From: Plutella xylostella
Lineage: Eukaryota > Arthropoda > Insecta > Lepidoptera > Plutellidae
Direction: 5' to 3'
Assembly: GCF_932276165.1 (NCBI RefSeq)
Contig: NC_063995.1
Span: forward strand, 5,704,001-5,768,000
DNA: 64,000 bases
Under the pieces are notes generated by a model that was not told where the DNA came from, ran no database searches, and was given only the letters and a program-made list of their open reading frames with translations. Shown one piece after another: positions 10,101-21,300 of the stretch. The translations under genes and the position numbers were made by a program. Every line of letters starts with the position of its first letter. The stretch's first letter is position 1.

Positions 10101-13100
10101 TAATTTATATAGATTTCATTCCCTAAATATTATTACTATGTATTTTTCTATATCTATTAAATATATATTTACAATTCTATGATTTGGGACGTCCATAGTT
10201 GGACGTAGGCCTCCTCCATCCGTTTCCATTTGTCCCTGTCTCCCGCCAGCCGCGTCCAGGTGCTGCCCGCCAGCTGCACCAGGTCGTCCGCCCAGCGCCG
10301 CCGCGGCCGGCCGCGCCCGCGCCGCGCGTCTCGCACCTGCCAGTGCAGCACCCTCTCGCTCCAGCGTCCGTCGCGTACTCGTGATATGTGTCCGGCCCAT
10401 CTCCATTTCAGACTACATGCCATCTTTACGGCGTCAATTAAATTGGTTTTTCGTCTGATGTCTACAGCTCTTACTCTGTCTGTTAGTTTTAACCCCAACA
10501 TGCTTCGTTCTGCGGATCTTTGAAATACTTTCAACTTGTTGATGATAAGCTTTGTTAACGGCCAAGTCTGGCAGCCGTAGAGCAGTGTAGGGAGAACCAC
10601 AGAGTCGAAAGCTTTCTTTTTTAGCCTCAGTGGTAATTTTGATTTAAAAACATCTTTTAGCGACCAGTATTTGTTCCAAGCTTTTGCTACCCTTCTTTCC
10701 ACTTCTTTGATGGCCCAGCCTTGCATAGTAATATTTTGGCCAAGGTATATATAGTCACTGACATAGCTCATTTTAGTTCCTTGAATCAGTATGTCTTTCT
10801 GTTCTCCGTTTGTGAGTATACAAGTCTTTTCGGGGTTCATTGCTAGACCGCACTCTCTACTTTGTTCATCTAAGGTACGAAGCATGTATTGTAACTCATC
10901 ATGATTTTCACTTAGTAGAACAATATCATCTGCGAATCTCAGGTTGCTTAGCCGCTCTCCATTGATGTTCAAGCCGATAGAGTCCCATTCTAACTTTCTA
11001 AAGATGTGTTCAAGTAGAGCCGTAAAGAGTTTTGGTGAGACGGGATCTCCTTGTCTCACTCCTCGTTCGATACTAAATGGATCACTCTTCCTTTCTAGTT
11101 TCAATGTGGCCTTGCTCTTACTGTAGATTTCTTTGAGGATATCTATGTATTGTCGGCAAACTCCTTGTTCTTTAAGAGCCGCCCATAAGGGAGCATGCAG
11201 TACCGAATCAAACGCCTTTGCGTAATCAACAAATGCGATGTATATTGTTTTGTTGAACTCTGAGTATTTTTCAATTATTTGAGTCAATGTGAACATGTGA
11301 TCGACTGTCGAAAAATGAGCTCTGAATCCTGCCTGCTCTCTTGGTTGATTAAAGTCAAGTGTTGGTGTAATTCTTCTAAGTATTAACTGGGTAAATAACT
11401 TGTACATAGTCTGAAGAAGGCTAATTGGCCTATAGTTACCGATTTCTTTCGGATCACCTTTCTTATAGAGCAGGCTAATCATCGCTGTTTCCCATTGCTC
11501 AGGCACTAACTTTTGTGTTATTATATCATTGAACAAGGAGGTTATTAATGGTGTTATTGGCTCTACAACTGCTTTCAACATTTCGTTTGTGATTCCATCT
11601 TCCCCTGGACTTTTTGAAGATGCAAGTGAAAGTATGGCATGATTAACTTCTCGCTGTAAAAAGGGTGGTGGTGCGTCATCATCTGCCGAGTTTGATAGTA
11701 CTAAGTGGGGCAGTGTCCTATCTGTGCTTTTATACAGTTGTTTGTAGAATTCTGACGCTATTTCTACTAGGTCAACACGATTAGTAGAGCTGCACCCCTC
11801 TTTATTTCTGAGTGCCGGTATCCATGATCTGAATGTTTGTAGTTGTTTCCTCGCTTGCTTAGTTGATCCTCTCTTCTCTAAATTTTCTTCTAAAATATTT
11901 AGTTTGTATTGTCTTATATTCTTCTTTACTTTATTCTTAATTTGGATGTAGAGCTTAGTTAGTTGCTGTTTTTCATGCTTGGTTTTACCTTGTTTGTTTT
12001 GTAGTTCAACCCTTTCCTGTATTAAGTTTTCGATCTCGGTTGTTATAAAGTGTGATTTGACGTTTTCGCTTGACACCTTTGGTAACATTGATAGTGCTTT
12101 CGTGATTTTTGAAATGATTTCGTCGTAGCGTTGTTGTATTGTAGTAGATTTATCAATATTTTCTGTCAGGAGACGGAAAATATTTTTCATGGACTCTGCT
12201 TCTAGTGGTGAGAACTTAGACTTTTTCGTTGTGAATGATTTTCTACTTTTTTTATTTTGCTTCATGTTTATTGAGTATCTACATCGTAGTAGTCTGTGGT
12301 CGCTCGGGTAGAGGGTATTCATGACTTGTATGTTTTGAATTTTTTCATTTTTCTTAGCTATGACAAAATCTATCTCGTTACGTGTAACTTGATCTGGAGA
12401 CCTCCAGGTCCATCTTTGCTTTGGGTTCTTTTTGAAATGTGTGTTCCAGATGTATAGTTGGTTTTCTCTACAAAATTCAAGTAGCCGAGTGCCTCTTTCA
12501 TTTCTTTTCCCGTAGCCCCATGGGCCCATAGTATGTTTATCTTCTGCCGTTGGGAACCCTATCTTGGCATTAAAATCACCCAAAATTATTACTGACCCTT
12601 CTTAATGTGTTTATAGAATCAATTATTATTGATTCTATAAACACATTAAAATGTCCATGTACCATTAATTTAGCGAAAAAAATATATACAAAATTTAACT
12701 ATTTAATAAATAACTAATCACATATAATATTAAGAAAATAAAAAGACGAATTTACCTAGTTGTAACTGTGTTTCTTTTAAACTACAACATAATTATGTAA
12801 AATTCTTCAAGATAACAGTATCTCGAAATGTAACGTATACTGACATTACAAAACGCGGTCTCGGGTATACCACCACCATATTATTCGTAGGTACCTACTT
12901 ACCTGCGAAATGGCAACAGGCTCCGCTGCACACTTGTGACTTGGGTATGGCTAACAGCAGCGGTCGGAGTCAGTATCGGAAGGTCACGGATCTTGCACAA
13001 TCATCAGAAGAAAGTAAGGTGATGTTTAGTATGTATAAATTTACCTGTGATGCTACAACTGGCTTCCAGTTCACTACCGGCTCCCGACTGGCCAGTAGCG

Positions 13101-15326
13101 GCTCACGGCTCGAGTCACTAATCATCATTTTATCACAGTCGCGTATGCGCCGCTTGCACACTGAGTTACCTCATACCCTACTAAAGCTGTTTCTAATGTA
13201 TTTAGTATGTATTCACCTGTGTAGCCACGACAGGCTCGCCTCTCGGCCGCGCTGGTTCTCGACTAGCTAGTAGCGGCTCGCGGCTCGAGTCGCTGTCGTC
13301 GCTGTGCATTAACTCACCCACCGCGATCACCTCTTACTCTAGAGAGTAAGCATTGTACTGATGTTGTGTCCGATACCTCTATATTTAGTATGTATTCACC
13401 TGTGTAGCCACGACAGACTCGCCTCTCGGCCGCGCCGGCTCCCTACTGGCTAGTAGCGGCTCGCGGCTCGAGTCGCTGTCGTCACTATGAGCTCGCTCGC
13501 CCGCCGCGAACACTCGCCGCTTGCACACGGGGCTACCTCATACCCTACTGAAGCTCTGTCTAATGTATTTAGTATGTATTCACCTGTGTAGCCACGACAG
13601 GCTCGCCTCTCGGCCGCGCCGGCTCTCGACTAGCCAGTAGCGGTTCGCGGCTCGAGTCACTATCATCACTATGATGAGCACGCTCGCCCGCCGCGAACAC
13701 GCGCCGCTTGCACACGGGGCACACGCGTCGGTTCTGCGTCAGCCACGGATCGATGCACTTCGCGTGGTACGCTGGAATAGAGGGAATTTGGATTAGGTAA
13801 CTATGTAGGTACAATTACACTTTTTAGGTATCCTTGCGGCCGCAGCACGGTTCTGTTATCGATATTGGTAAAGTCATTTAATGCGTGTTCTTCCAATCAC
13901 AGCGCCGTAGTTAAGGCGAATAGCCATATAGTGAAGTTTATCTACGTCGATAACGAACCCGTGAAGTGCACGGATGTTGAAGATCAGGCGCGGGAAGAAT
14001 TTGTTAAAACCAAGCCTATGTCGACGCTACGCCGCTCGCGTGGTGGCTGATCTGGTGATCCATTGAGGCAAAGATTTATTCCGAATTTTCTATATTATTT
14101 ATATTTATTCGTACATGCGCGCATATTGCATTTAATATGCCAAACATACTTAACTATGAAATATTAACATTCGGAGGACCAAATACAGTATACAGCTAGT
14201 AAAATTATCGTTATTACCATGAGCACAAGGCAGCACCCGCAGCCGCTCGCCCTCCACGTAGTCGTCGAGGCAGATGGCGCACGTGTCGTACGGGTCGCCC
14301 TTGCTGAACTTGCACGTGGGGATCTTCTTGAGCACCCCGTCTCAGTTACGCAAGTTATGATGACACCAGTCCTTAGGGTACACACGACGTTTTGAAGCGC
14401 GCGCTTAACGGTATAGCGGGTCTATCGATGGCGTAAACATGCAATCGAGCGCTAACCAACGACCATTCACACTCAAAGTAAGTTAGTTCGCGGCCATTTA
14501 CCAATTACATTGCACCTACGCACCCACACACTCACATGTCGCCGCCATTGTTGTCCCTCAGTGTTTAGGTTAGCGAGATTCCTTCCACCTTTTTTCTACT
14601 TCAATGTAAAATAGCAGTTATTACCATGAGCACAAGGCAGCACCCGCAGCCGCTCGCCCTCCGCGTAGTCGTCGAGGCAGATGGCGCACGTGTCGTACGG
14701 GTCGCCCTTGCTGAACTTGCACGTGGGGATCTTCTTGAGCACCCAGTCTCAGTTACGCAAGCCATCTATATGACAGCAGTCCTTAGGGTACACATTAGAC
14801 GTTTTGAAGCGCGCGCTTTACAGTATAGCGGATCTATCGATGGCGCGCACTTGCAAGCGAGCGCTAACCAACGACCAATCACACTCAAAGTAAGTTAGTT
14901 TGCCGCCATTTACCAATAACATCGCACCGACGCACCCACACACTCTGATGTCGCCGCCATTGTTGTGCCTCAGCGTTTAGTTTAGCGAGATTCCTTCCGC
15001 CTTTTTTTCTACTTCGATGTAAAATAGTGGTTATTACCATGAGCACAAGGCAGCACCCGCAGCCGCTCGCCCTCCACGTAGTCGTCGAGGCAGATGGCGC
15101 ACGTGTCGTACGGGTCGCCCTTGCTGAACTTGCACGTAGGGATCTTCTTGAGCACCCAGTCTCAGTTACGCAAGTTATCTATATGACAGCAGTCCTTAGA
15201 GTGGGTACACATTAGACCTTATGAAGCGCGCGTTTTACGGTTTAGCGGATCTATCGATGGCGTACGGTTAGCTGCATAAGTAGCTATACACTTGTGTACC
15301 TTGTCAAACTGACGAACAAAAGGTAT

Positions 15327-15357
<31 letters not shown>

Positions 15358-18300
15358 CACATCATACATAACATTACAGGCTAGAGACCTATGGCGTTAC
15401 ATATGGTTATTTCTAAAAACACAAACTACAAATTGTAAACTTATCATTATACTTATATCTTAACATCATTTACTATACCTAACTATATTACTTAAGTACG
15501 TTTACATAATGGACGAACCTTTCATTCCGATCTCTGCCATACTTTTACACGCTCTCAACACGGTGTTGAGTGAGTCGGCAAACAAGTCGACACCGGGCTG
15601 AGCGGCGAGCAGCCGGGCTAGCAGGCGCCGGCCGCGCGGCACCGGAGACTCCCGGTACAAGTTGGTGCGCGAGGGTGCCTCTGCCAAAAGCATGTGTCTC
15701 CTTGCTCTCATAAAATTGTTAGGTACAAAAAGCACTAGGATATTGTGGAGCAAGTCCAAGCAGTCTACCTTATTCCTTATGATACTCAGAATAAACTTTG
15801 CCAGTGCCATGTTTCTTCTGAGTTCTAGCGAGTCATACCCTAAGTAACCTTCCAGAAAACGCGTTGGGTACATAAATGGGTAGTAAGTGTACTTTTTTGT
15901 ATACACTTGTATAGCTACTTATGCAGCTGACTCTACACATACAAACGCGCGCTTCTGACACACGATGTATGTACTACGCGCGTCAAACGCAACGCCGAGC
16001 GCCTGATGTGTAATTGTTCCTATTTGCCAATTAAAAGAAGTAAAATAGCAGTTAATACCATGAGCACAAGGCAGCACCCGCAGCCGCTCGCCCTCCACGT
16101 AGTCGTCGAGGCAGATGGCGCACGTGTCGTACGGGTCGCCCTTGCTGAACTTGCACGTGGGGATCTTCTTGAGAGCGCGGTTGGGCAGGCGGTGGCGGCG
16201 CGCGCGGCGGCGGTCCTTTATGCACTTCACTATCTGTGGGCAAGGAGAATAATATAGTGTTTATTAACACAGTTAAGACATTGATATCCATTCTGGAGGC
16301 AGGAATTCTAAATTTAGAGATGTCAAAACATAATTTTTGTAATTAAAATTCGACTCTGAGGGTGTCTTGCACAACAAAGTTAATCAAAATTAAATCTATG
16401 ACCTCTTGCTCTGACATTATACTGTCAGAGCAAGAGGCAAACTATTTAATTTTGATTAACTTTGTTATGCAAGTCACCCTGAGTGTTCCCCGTAAATTTA
16501 TAGTTTGACAGCGTTAAAATTAGAATTTATGCTTTCAGAATAGCTATAATTATTGTACCTACGAACACTAATGAAATGTTTATGTCAATATTGAATAAGA
16601 ATAATCATTGCTGGGGACACCTTCTTTCACGACATTTACGATATCCTCGGCCTTATTTATCCAACTCTTCCGGTTATCTGTCCCATGCTATGTTCGCCTG
16701 TTTGTGGTCTCCAATTTGGTACTAGTCTACGCCAGCGGCTATCGGTTTTTTAGCTATGGCCAGCCAGACCTGCCACTTCAGTTGGCTGTTCAATGATTAA
16801 TAATTATAGGAATATTTTTACTAAAGTAACATCTACTAATCTAAGCGCAAGCAAGCAAGCAAATAAAACCATAATTACACCATAAAATATTTTTATTTAC
16901 TAGCACAAAATACTACGCAAAGCGAAAGCGCTACAATTAAAATATACATGACTAATAAAAATAGCTCTTAGGCTGTTTTAGCAGCACGAATATACATAGC
17001 ATACCATGAAGATGATCATGACGAGGAGACACAGCGCCACCACGATCGCGAAGGGCAGCAGTAAGTGAGTGTTGATGTTGAAAGGAAGGTCGCCGTTCAC
17101 CATTATGTAGTACCTGGAATAGTAATTAAAAGCTTTTAATAGAAGAAAGAAAGAAATGTTAAATGTACGCAAACATAATCAATTTACGCAAACATCCTTT
17201 GGCTAGCTAAGGAAACTGGAGTGTAAAAAAAAGACAACGGTATCTCAGCGAATAGGATTTTATGCTAATAACTTTTCTATATAATTAACCATTGATTGGT
17301 GCAGATAGCGTCGCGCGTTTGTTCATGAATTCCATTCTTATCTTAACAAGGTGCAGACAATAGGCTTTTCTTGGAACTCTTTACATTTCTACGGGGACCA
17401 CTCGAGTGCGAAGTGTGTAAGGGACCTAAGAGTTCTAGCATTTGTTTATGGGAGTGTCTATTTACGGTAATTCGCATGAAAGAACATGTTTCTAGTCTGG
17501 CTGGGCAGTCTATCACTAGTGTTTCTATCTGGCGAACGCTTAATGCAAAAACATTAGCTTTTTGCCATTGAAATTGTTGGTGTGCTGAATCTTTCAATAC
17601 AAAAATCAATATAAACACAACTCACGCATTGGTGGCGCTGTAGACGTACTCCTGGCGCAGGATGAGGCCGGCCAGGTCGCTCACGAACACCGACGGGATG
17701 ACTATGCCGTCCGGGTCCTTCGCCGACATCGTCTCTGGAACAGGAACACTCATTCAGTAGGTATGTTTTGTCTGGCTATATGTGGCTATGTATGGGGCTG
17801 GGAAATGTGACCTTTTTCATTGACAATGTACATGAGAGGGGCCAGGTTTCGTTGCACCATACTATACTATCGGGTAATCGGCCGGCCGCTTTTAACTACA
17901 CACATAAATTGCGCACGGGGTATCGTTTTTAAGGCAAGGGTGGCTACGTTGAGCCGATTGCATGAAAACATAGTATTTCATCAAGCAAGAGCGATCTATT
18001 CAGCACAGATTTTTTGATTGGAGGGTTATCACTGGCGAGTTTATTCACACAGACACACAAACATCTATAATTTGTGGTAAAGGCATGTAAAGGTAAGTCT
18101 ATTTTACACAGCATACAATAAAGTACTTTTCTAATTAAATTAAAAATATATTTACATTAACTTCACTGCAGGCACTCATTTCGATAACACAACACTTCAA
18201 TCCTATATCAATTACACTATTAGAATGACAAACACATGCCAAGTGGGTCCTGCCCACTGGCAGTGCCGTGTTATCTGCCGTGTCAGTGAACGGTGTAGAC

Positions 18301-21300
18301 GGCAAATAGCCATGCAATGTACCGTAATAGTAGCACTTATGATTACATTCATTTGTCTGCAACTTTGTATGCGCTATAATTTTATTGCCTTGTGGCCGAT
18401 TTTGTTTGTCATCTTGATGAGATCCACCGACTGCGCAGGAGCAGATTATTGGGCTCAAGTATACACAGTAGGTACACTAGATCATTATGTTTTCCGTCAG
18501 AGTTATAACTAAAGGAATGGATATTAAGAGATAGTCTGTGCGTCACAAGTAACAGTTTGGATTATCTAACTATTTAAAATTTTCTGAAAACTTATGCTGT
18601 TTAGAGGGTTTTCTATACCTCATTTCTATCTATCTCCTTTGTACAGTAAGGGGCAGATAAACCTGACCCCCCTCAGAAGCATTGTTAGTATGAGAGGGGG
18701 GTCAGGTCTCTTTGCACCTGACCGTACATACCCTCTTAAGGTCTAAACTGAAAGGTTGGTTAGCTAACACAGCAGAATGTAGAGTGTAGTTTTCTTTACG
18801 ATATTTTTCGAAGAGAGGGTGCGTTACTGGAATGAGTTAATAATACTCTTGGGCATCCAATATTTTTTTCTCATAATTGGTTTTAGGCATGAAAATCTCA
18901 GTCACTTCCGCATTTACAATAAACTGCGGATTAATTTAACTGATGGAAGTGCTGAGTCATTTTCCGTTCCCAGATTATTTGACATTGAACCCATTGTTTT
19001 TATTCTCATCGACTGGTTCTAAATTTAAATTATGAGTGTTGTCACTTGTCACAAAAAGTGACTGACGCAGATTTCACACTTCATTTGTCGAGGTTCTTCT
19101 TTGTTTTTTTTTTGTTATGAGGAGTTACGACTATATGCTTCTGCCTACTTACCTACATGCAGGAGAAGAAGTATACTTTGTGTAAGATACTGCCTGAAGG
19201 GTTTTGAGCTTCAGATAATGCGCTGGAAATCAGGTTATGCCAGTATGATAGCTGCCAGTTTAACGGTCATAGCAGGCCTTAGCATCTGCCTACATTCCTG
19301 GCTGCCAGAGTAGAGTATACTATACATATACATGGAAGATAGGTAGGTGCATAATATAAACACTGACCTAGATCACTGGCGTTGACATTGTGTACGATGG
19401 CGCAGTCGTACCCGGCCGCCTGCGCGTTACGCACCTTCACCTCGAACGTGCAATTGTATCTGTAACAAGGAAATTAAAATTACAGAATACAATACAAATT
19501 ATGGTAGTATGGGTTACCTATCACAAGGTTGCTCGAAAGATTACTGTTAGTATTATTTTGATTACCTAGTATTATACCTGATATGTGATTCCTGCGTAAT
19601 AACATCCTGTTTGCTCTATTAAAAGCGTAGTCAAATCAATAAAATTAATTAGATAACGTGATGAGGTAATTTTATTAAAATTTTCCAATTAGCCTGTATC
19701 ATGTCCCACTGCTGGACAAGGGTCTCCTTTTACAATTCTCACTGTTTCCGATACTGAGCCGCTGGCGACCATTCAGGCAAACCTACTGCTTAAAAACCTT
19801 AACCTAATCGACTTTTATCTCGTAGCTGACTTTAACTCATATCCACTACACTAAAACAACCTATAGGTACTTATAACCTAACCAACGACGTTTAAAACCC
19901 CCGACATTCAACACTAAAATTCGCATAACTTTTGAAAGGCTGAGCCGATCTTGACAGAATATGGCTAGGAACACCCAGTGTATCATTATTATTTATGATC
20001 CAATAAAATCAAAACTTAAATAGGTTAAGCCGTTTGGGACCTACGCGACCACAGACAGATAGACAGACAACTTATGAGACCCCTGTTTTTCTTTTCATCG
20101 AGGATTACAAATGCACCGACTCACCTAGCCAGCAGCACGATCCACTTATTGGTGAAGTTCTCGACCACGGGCGGTTTCTCGAGCGGCCCGCAGCCGTCGG
20201 CCGGCGCCCCGGCGGCGAGGAACCCGCGGAGGCCCTCAATCGGCAGGTCCGCGCCGAAGCTGGCCGGCAGGTCCCGGAACTCATCTGCTATCTGAAGGAG
20301 AAAATGGGTGGTGGTGATATGTGGATAGGGTGTTTTTGGTGTAAGTGGGTTTGAATTAGTTTTGTTGTGGTGCTGTTGAATTGAGTTTCTGTTAAATGTT
20401 ATGTTCATTTGTGAGACTGAATGAGGCCCGAATATATGATGTAGGTACTTATACATGTGTGTTTTGGTGTTAATCATCATGGTATATCAAATTGAGTAAA
20501 TGAATCATCCTCATAAATTAATTGTGTCTAAAGGGTGGTGCTAACAGTATTATCCTCGCCTAGTTTAGACATAGTAGATAAGTTATAAATAATGTACACA
20601 AGTTTAAATAATGTACAAATAATAAATAATGTGCAAATAATGTACACAAGTTTGTACACAAGTAATTTTTCATTTTCATTTTCATTTTTCAGTTACAATA
20701 TAACTCCTGTGATCGATACCCAAGGTTGAGTTGTGCCACCACGTGCATGGTCAGAAGTTATCAAAATCAAGATAAATATTTCAGTAACATTATGAGTGTT
20801 TTGCCAATATTATACTAACTTTTGACATAAGTGCTTTTGGCAAACACTACGTACAGTATTTCATGTTTTAATGAAATAGGTTCCATCAGATGCTAAAATA
20901 TAGTTAGCCTACACTACTGTTTATGCCGGAATTAAAAATAAATTATATAAGACGTATAGATAATATGCATGTAGAGGTACTAACAAAATGCTGGAAGCCC
21001 ACAATGTGAAACACCTTCACGGCATACTGGCGGAACCACATGAATTTCATTTCGACACTTTTCACATTTACCAATTCTGTTTTTATAACACAGGCTGTTT
21101 ACATTACTGGCTCGATGTATTTGAGCAACGTCCTTTGTCAGCCAATACCACGTTTGCCGCGAGTGTGTACTCTAGTTATGTGCATTTATTAAAGATCAGT
21201 GTTTATTCCCACCATATTTCAACAAAAAATAGGTATAACTTTAATTCTTTGAAAAAACACCACAAAGGCAGCAATTTTTAGGTTTTTCACTAAACTATGA

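Noticed and set aside
10116..10523. Small frames at 10.1-10.5 kb on both strands
   Set aside because: Shadows of the C-terminal coding part of the LINE reverse transcriptase, which is locally GC-rich.
14217..15152. Mutually exclusive alternative exon 6 cassettes
   Set aside because: The copies lack an acceptor with correct phase and the basic linker; candidate AG sites upstream lead to a stop or the wrong frame.
14626..15215. Plus-strand frames of 90 and 62 codons starting MSTRQHPQPLAL
   Set aside because: They are antisense shadows of the RING-exon copies; the minus strand encodes the conserved RING half-domain.
15330..15358. (TTTA)n microsatellite as an independent feature
   Set aside because: It lies within the LINE fragment near its 3' end and is best seen as part of that insertion.
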